Below are positions 26,137 to 33,671 of a DNA stretch of 64,000 bases, one piece after another. Source of the DNA: WRGA01 sp031553395 (GTDB lineage Bacteria; Bacteroidota; Bacteroidia; Bacteroidales; WRGA01); assembly GCA_031553395.1 (NCBI GenBank), contig JAVBLR010000001.1:294846-358845 (forward strand), read 5' to 3'. The stretch's first letter is position 1. The number at the start of each line of letters is the position of its first letter. A program made the position numbers and the translations under genes. The notes under the pieces were generated by a model. The model was not told the origin of the DNA. It did not search any database and worked only from the letters and a program-made list of their open reading frames with translations.

Positions 26137-27180
26137 TTACCAAGCTAATAAATTATAATCATTTAGTGTCAACTCACGAATTCCTCCGCCTAAACAAACG
26201 CCTTGTATAATTACTGTGGCAGGATATGTTCGTTCAGTAAAATTATCATCATTAGTATACGCTGTAAGATTATAACCTCCTGTCCAGATATTATAATAAC
26301 TTTTTAAAATATACTTACAATCTTCATAATATCCGGCACTTTCTAATTCTGATATCTTGCACATTATGATAATCCTTTTTCCTTTATATAATTTACTTGC
26401 TTTAACTTCATTTCTGAATTCATCGCATATTTGTTCAATGGGAATGGCGGATTTCTTCAATTGCTCCAATTCTTCCTCTTTCCTTTTTTGCTCTCTGAAT
26501 TTTGGATCTAACCATTCCATGCCTCCCATTTTTTCTTCGTGTCCAAGGTAATATACGTAACCATCATTTCCTAAGCAATTTCCATCCAAATCATAATACT
26601 CTAAAATTTCATATCGACCTCCTTCTTCAAAATAACCTCCATGATATATCATAAGTTGATTTGAATCGTCTGTATCAAAATATCCATTTGTAATGTAGGT
26701 GTATGTACTATCTATTGTATTGAATAAAACAATAGGTCCTGTATAAGAAATAGGAGAGCCATTATCTCCTTGAAGAAGAATATGTATACTATCACTCAAC
26801 AATTTTGAGTTGCTTTGAAATGTTCCGGGAAACACAGTATCTTTTTTATTTTGACAGATTATATTGCTTCCTCGAGATGTTAAATCAAGTGTTATTTGAT
26901 TTTTCAGCAAATCATATTTACAAAATCTGTTCGTTTGCTCACTAACGCCGAGATTCGGTGTTGTATCGCCTTTTATAAAATAAATACAATAACATTTTTC
27001 ATCAATAAATTCAGCTAAGACAATATCGTCTTTTGTTAATTTATCTTGGATGAAGCTTGAAGCATCTTGTTTCATCTTTTTTAAGTCGATTTTTACTTCT
27101 GTAGTATTGGTTTTACAAGACAGCAGAGAGAGTAATATCGAAAGAATGCACAAATTTTTAAATGATAAATGGGTTTTCAT
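26137..27180 (-). CDS. Lipoprotein with C-terminal OB-fold (tRNA_anti-like)
   Basis: A 347-residue lipoprotein: signal MKTHLSFKNLCILSILLSLLS-C with the Cys at residue 22. The first two thirds are an unrecognised beta-rich region with many Tyr and Asp residues. After a charged helix (about 225-245) comes IPIEQICDEFRNEVKASKLYKGKRI, then ATVIIQGVCLGGGIRELTLNDY. This is the layout of the tRNA_anti-like OB-fold domain (PF12869) found in exported Bacteroidetes proteins. The ligand is unknown. It is the first gene after the gene-poor stretch holding the 6S-like RNA. Confidence 0.65.
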   Translation of the reverse strand: MKTHLSFKNLCILSILLSLLSCKTNTTEVKIDLKKMKQDASSFIQDKLTKDDIVLAEFIDEKCYCIYFIKGDTTPNLGVSEQTNRFCKYDLLKNQITLDLTSRGSNIICQNKKDTVFPGTFQSNSKLLSDSIHILLQGDNGSPISYTGPIVLFNTIDSTYTYITNGYFDTDDSNQLMIYHGGYFEEGGRYEILEYYDLDGNCLGNDGYVYYLGHEEKMGGMEWLDPKFREQKRKEEELEQLKKSAIPIEQICDEFRNEVKASKLYKGKRIIIMCKISELESAGYYEDCKYILKSYYNIWTGGYNLTAYTNDDNFTERTYPATVIIQGVCLGGGIRELTLNDYNLLAW

Positions 27181-27237
27181 AATTCATGATATTTGAAAGC
27201 TTGTTGTTAATAATTTTTCTCCTAACAAAAAAAAGAT

Positions 27238-27391
27238 AAAAAAAAGCGTGAACACGCTATTTCTTATCTTTCGCTAAGGCTCTGGTAAGCCCGAATCTGA
27301 AATAAGAAAAGCAGTCCACGCCCTATAAGGGAGTGGACGCCTTAAGCTTATTATTCTCAGATTCTAAAAATTTACCAGATTTAAGCGAATC
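27238..27391 (-). ncRNA. Structured 6S-like RNA with intrinsic terminator
   Basis: On the minus strand about 154 nt fold into one long interrupted rod. TTCGCT (27389-27384) pairs with AGCGAA (27275-27270). CTGGTAA (27378-27372) pairs with TTACCAG (27288-27282). GAATCTGA (27364-27357) pairs with TCAGATTC (27300-27293). AATAAG (27352-27347) pairs with CTTATT (27306-27301). The tip is a hairpin GTCCAC-CCC / GGG-GTGGAC with one mismatch (27338-27314). Internal loops separate the helices, and AGCGT/ACGCT plus a T8 run (27258-27238) ends it. This resembles 6S RNA, which sequesters RNA polymerase, and possibly the Bacteroidales-1 motif. No frame codes for protein. Identity needs a covariance-model search. 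Confidence 0.6.
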
Positions 27392-27402
27392 AAATAAATA
27401 GC

Positions 27403-27416
27403 TTGACGTCCGTCAA
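27403..27416. promoter_or_regulatory. 14-bp palindrome upstream of the ncRNA
   Basis: TTGACG-TC-CGTCAA is a dyad with 6-bp arms placed about 12 bp before the ncRNA 5' end. It could be an operator or part of the promoter. No perfect TAnnTTTG box is found here; a looser TATTTATTTG lies between it and the RNA. Confidence 0.35.
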
Positions 27417-27546
27417 ATATTTTGTACTAAATTAAATTTTTTCTATTCTTATATTCTCTACTTTTGATGTTATCAGTGCAAAAATATGAAAATAAAAATA
27501 AATAAAAAGTCTATTAACAAAATATTATTCGGAACTGCTTTATTGC

Positions 27547-27630
27547 AAAAAAAGGCATGGTACTATTGCTTATTCAGACAACAGGCACCACCACGCGCCC
27601 ACAACCCAGAATAAAACAACAGCCCATGCC
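27547..27630 (-). terminator. Terminator hairpin enclosing most of the Trp-rich micro-ORF
   Basis: GGCATGG (27630-27624) pairs with CCATGCC (27560-27554), followed by U7 (27553-27547). The stem extends by CTGTTG.TTTATTC against GAATAAGCAATAG with GU pairs. Most codons of the micro-ORF lie inside it. Confidence 0.65.
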
Positions 27631-27659
27631 CATATAGGACACGAGCATTTTGTTTTCAT
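27570..27659 (-). CDS. Trp-rich 29-residue membrane micropeptide (candidate)
   Basis: A complete reading frame starts ATG-AAA-ACA-AAA at 27659 and stops TAA at 27570. The peptide begins MKTKCSCPIWAWAVVLFW and ends WWCLLSE. It has five Trp and three Cys in 29 residues, a Lys-rich start and one hydrophobic helix long enough to cross a membrane. It has its own promoter (27765-27795) and terminator, and a stem around the start codon (GAGCATTT.. upstream against ..AAAATGCTC) could control translation. It could be a real small membrane protein or an attenuator-type leader peptide, but no trp genes follow. Evidence is the composition and the signals only. Confidence 0.4.
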   Translation of the reverse strand: MKTKCSCPIWAWAVVLFWVVGAWWCLLSE

Positions 27660-27764
27660 TCTCGGGTTGATATTGAAAATGGTGGTTTCGTTGTCCCGAA
27701 TTAAAACAAATGCTCAATGCAAATCTTAAAATATAATGTTAAAATGCGTAGCACTATAACAATT

Positions 27765-27795
27765 GCAAATGTAACAATTTTTCAATTTGCACCAA
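27765..27795 (-). promoter_or_regulatory. Promoter of the Trp-rich micro-ORF transcript
   Basis: TACATTTGC (27773 to 27765) fits the -7 consensus, and TTGG (27795 to 27792) lies 18 bp upstream as -33. The leader before the ATG is about 95 nt. Confidence 0.6.
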
Positions 27796-27821
27796 TGAGC
27801 AGGGCTGTCTTTTTTATTTTA

Positions 27822-27907
27822 GTAGACGAGTAAACAAGATACAAGTAGACAAGTTTTGGGTATTATGAAATGGTCTTATCTACTTGTCGCCTTGTTTACC
27901 CATCTGC
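27822..27907. repeat. Facing heptad-repeat blocks
   Basis: 27822-27853 and 27875-27907 are imperfect reverse complements. Both have a 7-nt rhythm: TAGACGA GTAAACA AGATACA AGTAGAC on the left, CTTATCT ACTTGTC GCCTTGT on the right. Sequence differs from other sites, period does not. Confidence 0.7.
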
Positions 27908-28118
27908 TATTTTCATTCATGTTGCAAAATAAATATGTTTACAAGCAGTAGTCCAAAAATACTTTCAATTATATTGAGGACTTATACAAGAAAACAATGT
28001 AATTAGTATCAGAATAATAAATACAATCAAAATTAGGTTATCTAAAATAAAAAAAGAGAAGTTGATTTTGCAGAAATATAAAAACTGGGCATCTTTGTAA
28101 AAAATAAGTTCATAATGA

Positions 28119-28236
28119 AGTAAAAAGTAATAGGTAAAAGACTAAAAGTATCTCTTTCAAATTAATGTATCATATTTATTTGCAAAATAATACACCTAAC
28201 CACCTTTTACTTTTTACATCTTATCTTTTACCTTAT
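28119..28236. repeat. Facing heptad-repeat blocks
   Basis: The left block AGTAAAA AGTAATA GGTAAAA (28119-28139) faces the right block ACCTTTT ACTTTTT ACATCTT ATCTTTT ACCTTAT (28202-28236), complementary in kind. The 60 bp between them and the region 27908-28118 show nothing else recognisable. The unknown gene starts at 28284. Confidence 0.75.
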
Positions 28237-28283
28237 AACGGACTCAATACAAATCATTTTAACCTGTTAAAATACAACCTAAA

Positions 28284-29717
28284 ATGCAATCTGTTTCGCC
28301 AACTTCGAATGAGAAATATAATGAACTTTTAAATCAAGTGGTCAGGCTTCGGCTTTTTCGGAATACCAATCGGGAATTGGGAGAATATATCGGCTATAAT
28401 TTACAATCCAATAACAGCATCAAAAACATATCACCTTTCACAGCCCGTTGTATTTTTCACGAATTAGGCAGGGAAACACAATTGCAACTTGAAGATGAAT
28501 TCGATTTAGAGTTTATTTTGGAATCGTATAAAGTTGCATCAAAATTTTATGATAAGTATTTCAAAGGGAAAAAGAAAATTCATCAAAAAGAAAATCTGGT
28601 TATTCTTTTAAAATATTATTATATAAATGATTATCAAATTCCGGAGGAAAAATTATTTTTGAAAGAAATAGTTTCAGAAATCTTTAAAAAGAGTATTCAT
28701 GTTCCGATTTTATTACTTTTAATACTTGATATAATCCCTTTATATACTTCTAAGAAAGGAGATGCAAAAAACTTGTTAGGTGATTTCAATACAATTTTTT
28801 CTTTTATAAAAGAGTTTATTCAACACGATGAGAGTTTATATTACCTTCCAATATTGAGTCGGTTTGAAAAAGAAGCTCGAAGTATTTATTGTAATCGGTT
28901 ATATTTAATTTATGTTACACTTATGAGCTTCGAAACATACCGGGGTTTTAAGAATCCTACAGATTTATATGCAATGATGAACAAAGCTAGAGAAAATGTA
29001 ATTGTTTTCGATTTGGATAATTATTTTTGGGTGGCGCCCAAAACACTTTCAGTACCGGCTGTATTTTGGAGGTTTGTATGTACCGAAACAAATGATTATC
29101 TTCTTTTTCAGTATTCAATCAGTACAGAGAAAAAGTCGATTTGTTATACTCGTTATGAAGTAACTTTTATGAAAGATGAAAGAGATGGAGTGATATTGAA
29201 TGTAGACCATCCCGAGAAAATCTTCAATCTTCTTGGGAAAGATAAAATGCTTAATTTTAAGTTGCAGTTGTTTGCTTGTGACATAGATACTTCTCCGTAT
29301 CCTAATGTTATCAAGTTACAGTCTTTGATGAATAACGATTTTAATTTTCCGCAACAGGAATTTGTGCGGTTGCAAGATAAGGAAATAACAAAGCAATTGA
29401 GTGATTGTTTTGAAGATGGGACTTATAAAATAATAAATAATTTTCCGGATACGGAATATCTTTTTCAAAATACAGTACCTGCTGCTATAACAAGAGAATA
29501 TATCTATTTTAAAAAAGAAAACAATATGTATTATCAGGTACCCAAAACGCTGAATAATGGCCTACCTTCTATTACCATCAATGATTTGATAGGTATATTG
29601 GATTTTAACAAATGTAGATACATTGTTTTTGACCCCTTGCACTTATATATCGAAGTTACTAATGATGAATGTTGTGCAAAAAATGGAGTTGAGATTGTAA
29701 CTGAAATTGTTATTTAG
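28284..29717 (+). CDS. Large protein of unknown function
   Basis: A 477-residue soluble protein with no signal peptide and no family I recognise. It begins MQSVSPTSNEKYNELLNQVV, is helical and rich in Lys, Phe and Tyr through residue 200 (including HVPILLLLILDIIPLY near 138), then turns to mixed sheet. Near 250 it has DNYFWVAPKTLSVPAVFWRF and near 304 HPEKIFNLLGKDKMLNFKLQ. The only Cys-pair is ECCAKNG at the end. It lies alone between the heptad-repeat region and the carboxylase operon. Start codon chosen because it is the first ATG and no RBS helps in this phylum. Confidence 0.55.
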   Translation: MQSVSPTSNEKYNELLNQVVRLRLFRNTNRELGEYIGYNLQSNNSIKNISPFTARCIFHELGRETQLQLEDEFDLEFILESYKVASKFYDKYFKGKKKIHQKENLVILLKYYYINDYQIPEEKLFLKEIVSEIFKKSIHVPILLLLILDIIPLYTSKKGDAKNLLGDFNTIFSFIKEFIQHDESLYYLPILSRFEKEARSIYCNRLYLIYVTLMSFETYRGFKNPTDLYAMMNKARENVIVFDLDNYFWVAPKTLSVPAVFWRFVCTETNDYLLFQYSISTEKKSICYTRYEVTFMKDERDGVILNVDHPEKIFNLLGKDKMLNFKLQLFACDIDTSPYPNVIKLQSLMNNDFNFPQQEFVRLQDKEITKQLSDCFEDGTYKIINNFPDTEYLFQNTVPAAITREYIYFKKENNMYYQVPKTLNNGLPSITINDLIGILDFNKCRYIVFDPLHLYIEVTNDECCAKNGVEIVTEIVI

Positions 29718-29880
29718 AGTTTATTGCAATAACTTCGCAGTTAGGAATACTACTTCTCAACATTTAAATTTCCTTCTTATTTTACTAAATAATTAAAAAA
29801 TCCCCCGAAAACTTTCCAAAACAAATTCCTCTTTTTTCGTGTTATAATTATATAAAAATGCTCATTTTTATACTAATATC

Positions 29881-31404
29881 ATGGAAAAACGATTGATTAA
29901 GAAAGTACTGGTTGCTAACCGGGGAGAAATTGCTGTCCGGATTATGCGGTCGTGCCGGGAAATGGGAATTAAAACTGTTGCAGTTTATTCCGATGTAGAC
30001 AGGCCTTCGCGTCATGTTTTTTATGCCAATGAAGCTTGCTGTATTGGCGGAGCGCTTTCCAAAGATAGTTACTTGTCGATTGATCATGTAATCGAGGCTG
30101 CTAAACGTTTTCGGGTTGATGCAATTCATCCGGGATATGGTTTCTTGTCTGAAAATCCCGATTTTGCCCGTCGTTGCGAAGAAGAAGGTATTATCTTTAT
30201 TGGACCTTCAGCTGAAGCAATGGAAGCAATGGGTGATAAAATTACTGCCCGGAGAAGAATGATTGAGGCCGGCGTGCCTGTTGTTCCGGGAGTTCAAAAA
30301 AACTTAAAAACAGTCGAAGAAGCACAACAAGTTTGTAGAGAAATTGGTTTTCCGGTTATTTTCAAAGCCTCGGCAGGTGGTGGTGGAAAGGGAATGCGGC
30401 TGATTCGTAAAGAAAGTGAAATTGCAGATGCTTTTATGACAGCTAAATCCGAATCCCTTGCTTCTTTCGGAGATGATACGATCTACCTCGAAAAATATAT
30501 TGATTCCCCACACCATATTGAATTTCAAATTCTTGGAGATAAACACGGAAATGTTATTCATCTCTGCGAAAGGGAATGTTCCATTCAACGCCGGTATCAG
30601 AAATTGATAGAAGAATCACCTTCTCCTCTAATGACGGCTTCATTGCGTGCAAAAATGGGAGCTACAGCTGTTGCTGCTGCCAAGGCTGTTAATTATACCG
30701 GAGCCGGCACCATTGAATTTATAGTTGATGATAACCTCATTTATTATTTTTTGGAAATGAATACCCGTTTGCAGGTAGAACATCCGGTTACTGAAGAGGT
30801 AATTGATATTGATATGGTTAAAGAGCAAATTCGCATTGCCGAAGGACTTCCGCTTCGTCGCAAACAAGAGGATATTGTTCAGCGTGGACACGCTATCGAA
30901 TGCCGTATTTGTGCCGAAGATACGGAAAATGATTTTATGCCTGCCCCCGGAATTATAAAACAAATCACACGCCCATTAGGTATTGGTGCCCGTATCGATT
31001 CGTATGTATATGAAGGATATGAAATTCCCATTTATTACGATTCGATGATTGGAAAGCTGATTGTCAGGGGTGTAGACAGAGAAGAAGCCATTGAGCGTAT
31101 GTTGCGTTTATTGGATGAATATAAGCTGACAGGAGTAAAAAACAACATCGGATATTTGCGTAGGATAATTAATCATCCTGATTTTCGGGCAGGAAAATAT
31201 AATACACATTTCATTCCTAAGCATAAAGAAGAATTAGAAGCAAATCCCCATAAACATAAGCAGCCGGCAGATGAAAATATAGCTGTTATAACTGCTTATA
31301 TAGATTATCTGCTTAATTTGGAGGAATATATGCCTAAAGTTTCGGATACTCGTCCGATTAGTAGATGGAAGATGTTTGGAAAAAGAAGAAATATGAATTT
31401 TTAG
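29881..31404 (+). CDS. accC: Biotin carboxylase subunit
   Basis: A 507-residue ATP-grasp enzyme that carboxylates biotin on its carrier using bicarbonate and ATP. It begins MEKRLIKKVLVANRGEIAVRI and has the ATP-grasp Gly loop SAGGGGKGMR (164-173) and EMNTRLQVEHPVTE (about 292-305), which hold the metal and bicarbonate sites. Length is slightly over the usual 450 because of a C-terminal tail. A separate biotin carrier and a carboxyltransferase follow on the same strand, so this is the first gene of a three-subunit carboxylase, likely for propionyl-CoA (or a methylmalonyl-CoA decarboxylase-type complex) rather than the fatty-acid ACC. Confidence 0.92.
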   Translation: MEKRLIKKVLVANRGEIAVRIMRSCREMGIKTVAVYSDVDRPSRHVFYANEACCIGGALSKDSYLSIDHVIEAAKRFRVDAIHPGYGFLSENPDFARRCEEEGIIFIGPSAEAMEAMGDKITARRRMIEAGVPVVPGVQKNLKTVEEAQQVCREIGFPVIFKASAGGGGKGMRLIRKESEIADAFMTAKSESLASFGDDTIYLEKYIDSPHHIEFQILGDKHGNVIHLCERECSIQRRYQKLIEESPSPLMTASLRAKMGATAVAAAKAVNYTGAGTIEFIVDDNLIYYFLEMNTRLQVEHPVTEEVIDIDMVKEQIRIAEGLPLRRKQEDIVQRGHAIECRICAEDTENDFMPAPGIIKQITRPLGIGARIDSYVYEGYEIPIYYDSMIGKLIVRGVDREEAIERMLRLLDEYKLTGVKNNIGYLRRIINHPDFRAGKYNTHFIPKHKEELEANPHKHKQPADENIAVITAYIDYLLNLEEYMPKVSDTRPISRWKMFGKRRNMNF

Positions 31405-31463
31405 TTTAGATATTAGTGTTTAAATCATTATAGTTCAATATTATAATCATAATTTTCAAATTT

Positions 31464-31967
31464 ATGGAAGTACATATTGGAAATAGAATAATAGATGTCG
31501 AATTAATCAGTAAAGAAGGCAATCTAGTAAGAATCAGCATTGACAATGTTGTGTACGAAGTGGATATTGTTATGGCTGAAAACGGAGTTTGTTCCATTAT
31601 TTATGAAGGAAAATGCTATAATGCCGAATTTACCCATTCTGATGACGGCAAAAAATATATTGTGAATACTGATTTAATCAGTTTTCCGGTTGAAATTGTC
31701 GATCCACAAACAAAATATATCCGTAGTCGAAGAAAAGATGAAATAGATCAGTTTCAGGACCGTCTTGCATCTAAAATACCGGGAAAAGTTGTGAAAATCT
31801 TAGTGAAAGAAGGCGATGAAGTAAAGGCAGGACAACCTGTTATTATTGTCGAAGCCATGAAAATGCAAAATGAATATAAGGTAATGAACGACTGTATTAT
31901 AGAAAAAATTCTAGTAAAAGAAGGAGAAAATACAGTTGGAGACCAAACACTTGTTATCTTGAAGTAA
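31464..31967 (+). CDS. Biotin carboxyl carrier protein
   Basis: A 167-residue protein. The C-terminal half is a biotinyl domain, GKVVKILVKEGDEVKAGQPV then EAMKMQNEY with Lys133 as the biotin site. Residues 1-80 form another beta-rich domain of the kind seen in Bacteroidetes propionyl-CoA/oxaloacetate-type carriers. It accepts CO2 from the biotin carboxylase and hands it to the carboxyltransferase downstream. Its stop is followed by a pair of facing 7-nt repeat blocks before the next gene. Confidence 0.93.
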   Translation: MEVHIGNRIIDVELISKEGNLVRISIDNVVYEVDIVMAENGVCSIIYEGKCYNAEFTHSDDGKKYIVNTDLISFPVEIVDPQTKYIRSRRKDEIDQFQDRLASKIPGKVVKILVKEGDEVKAGQPVIIVEAMKMQNEYKVMNDCIIEKILVKEGENTVGDQTLVILK

Positions 31968-32047
31968 TTGGTTATTAGTTGTTTGTTATTTGGAATTATA
32001 CCATTCAAATAACAAATAACAAACAACGGATAACAAATAACAAATAA
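31967..32047. repeat. Facing heptad-repeat blocks with perfect 7-nt period
   Basis: The right block is the clearest of the class: CAAATAA CAAATAA CAAACAA CGGATAA CAAATAA CAAATAA at 32006-32047, five bases before the next ATG. The left block ATTGGTT ATTAGTT GTTTGTT ATTTGGA (31967-31994) is its rough complement; 31971-31992 and 32013-32034 pair with two mismatches. Confidence 0.9.
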
Positions 32048-32052
32048 CTAAA

Positions 32053-33588
32053 ATGAAAGCTAAGAAAGAAATTTATGATGAATTCCTTGCCATTGATAAG
32101 GCTGTATCATTAGGAGGAGGACAAAACAAAATAGATAAGCAACATGAAGCCGGTAAATTAACGGCACGTGAGCGTATTGACCTTTTATTGGATAAAGAAT
32201 CTTTTGAAGAAATAGACAGGTATGTAGCTCATACATGCAATAATTTCAACATGGAAAAAACAAAAATTCCGGGGGATGGAGTTGTTGCCGGATATGGAAA
32301 AATAGACGGTCGTTTGGTATATGTTTATGCTTTTGATTTTACGGTTTTTGGAGGAACTGCTGGCCGTTCAAATGCAGCTAAAATTTTGAAGGTTCAAAAA
32401 TTGGCGCTTAAAATGGGAGCTCCTGTCATTGGAATTAACGATTCGGGTGGAGCTCGCATACAAGAAGGTGTTGCATCCTTAGGCGGTTATGGCGATATTT
32501 TTTATCAAAATGTAATGTCTTCGGGTGTTATTCCTCAAATTTCGCTGATTATGGGACCATGTGCCGGTGGAGCATGTTATTCTCCGGCAATTACTGATTT
32601 TGTTTTTATGGTAAAGGACGAAAGTTATATGTTTATTACCGGTCCGGATGTTGTAAAAACAGTAACACAGGAAGATGTAACAAAAGAAGAATTAGGAGGA
32701 GCAATTACGCATAGTACTAAAAGCGGTGTTGCCCATTTTATTGGGAATACAGAAGAAGAAACATTGATGATGGTACGGGAATTGCTTAGCTTCCTTCCTT
32801 CCAACAATATTGAGGAAACGCCGATAGTTCCTCATCCGGAAGAAAAAATACCGGATAATGATAAATTGAATGAGTTAATTCCGGATAATCCCGATAAGCC
32901 GTATGACATGAAAGAATTAATTGAAGCTGTTGCTGATGATAATTACTTTTTTGAAGTCATGCCAAAATATGCACAAAATATAGTTGTAGGATTTGTCCGG
33001 ATGAATGGCAGGTCTGTAGGAATTGTGGCCAATCAGCCTGCATTCCTGGCAGGGGTATTGGATATTGATGCATCGGAAAAAGCTGCACGTTTTATCCGTT
33101 TCTGCGATTGTTTCAATATTCCACTTATTACTTTTGAAGATGTTCCCGGATTCCTTCCCGGATGTGACCAGGAACACGACGGAATCATTCGTCGTGGAGC
33201 AAAATTACTATATGCTTTTGCTGAGGCAACTGTACCGAAAATTACCATTATTACCCGCAAAGCGTATGGAGGGGCTTATGTTGTGATGTCGAGCAAACAT
33301 TTGGGTGGAGATATGAACTTTGCATATCCTTCGGCCGAAATTGCAGTAATGGGAGCTTCGGGTGCAGTGAATGTTCTCTACCGAAATTTGGATGAAAAGG
33401 ATAAAGCGAATCAAATACAAGAATACGAAAATATATTTTCCAATCCTTACCGTGCTGCCGAATTAGGCTTTATTGATGAAATTATTATGCCATCCCGAAC
33501 AAGGGCTAAATTAATCAAAGCGTTGGAAATGACCCAAACGAAAGTGCGTATAACTCCATCAAAAAAACATGGGAATATTCCTTTGTAA
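32053..33588 (+). CDS. Acyl-CoA carboxylase carboxyltransferase subunit
   Basis: A 511-residue protein of the crotonase-like carboxyltransferase family, with both N- and C-terminal halves fused. Features are GKLTARERIDLLLDKESFEE near residue 35, GGARIQEGVASLGGYGDIF (about 136-154), GPCAGGACYSPAITDF near 173, and ASGAVNVLYRN near 435. The length and the separate biotin subunits match the propionyl-CoA carboxylase beta or methylmalonyl-CoA decarboxylase alpha subunit. In Bacteroidales this operon takes part in the methylmalonyl-CoA to propionate step of succinate fermentation. Direction in vivo cannot be read from the sequence. Confidence 0.9.
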   Translation: MKAKKEIYDEFLAIDKAVSLGGGQNKIDKQHEAGKLTARERIDLLLDKESFEEIDRYVAHTCNNFNMEKTKIPGDGVVAGYGKIDGRLVYVYAFDFTVFGGTAGRSNAAKILKVQKLALKMGAPVIGINDSGGARIQEGVASLGGYGDIFYQNVMSSGVIPQISLIMGPCAGGACYSPAITDFVFMVKDESYMFITGPDVVKTVTQEDVTKEELGGAITHSTKSGVAHFIGNTEEETLMMVRELLSFLPSNNIEETPIVPHPEEKIPDNDKLNELIPDNPDKPYDMKELIEAVADDNYFFEVMPKYAQNIVVGFVRMNGRSVGIVANQPAFLAGVLDIDASEKAARFIRFCDCFNIPLITFEDVPGFLPGCDQEHDGIIRRGAKLLYAFAEATVPKITIITRKAYGGAYVVMSSKHLGGDMNFAYPSAEIAVMGASGAVNVLYRNLDEKDKANQIQEYENIFSNPYRAAELGFIDEIIMPSRTRAKLIKALEMTQTKVRITPSKKHGNIPL

Positions 33589-33594
33589 AGCAAT

Positions 33595-33646
33595 GATATT
33601 CATTGATATTCGAAGTTTTTTATGACAACAAATATCAATGAATATC
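33595..33646. terminator. Inverted repeat between convergent operons
   Basis: Arms 33595-33609 and 33632-33646 are 15-nt perfect complements with a 22-nt loop. It follows the carboxyltransferase stop at 33588 and precedes the flotillin stop at 33672, so it can end transcription from both sides. Arms are AT-rich. Confidence 0.65.
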
Positions 33647-33671
33647 TATAAATATCATAAAAAGTAAATAT

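Noticed and set aside
27238..27391. RNase P, SRP RNA or tmRNA as identity of the structured RNA
   Set aside because: None of their conserved motifs (P4 elements, GGAA SRP tip, T-arm and tag frame) is seen; a single long rod fits 6S better.
27547..27795. Plain trp attenuator
   Set aside because: The layout fits, but no tryptophan synthesis or transport gene follows; kept as an open question instead.
31967..32047. CRISPR array at the short regular repeats
   Set aside because: Period is 7 nt with no spacers, and no cas genes are in the window.
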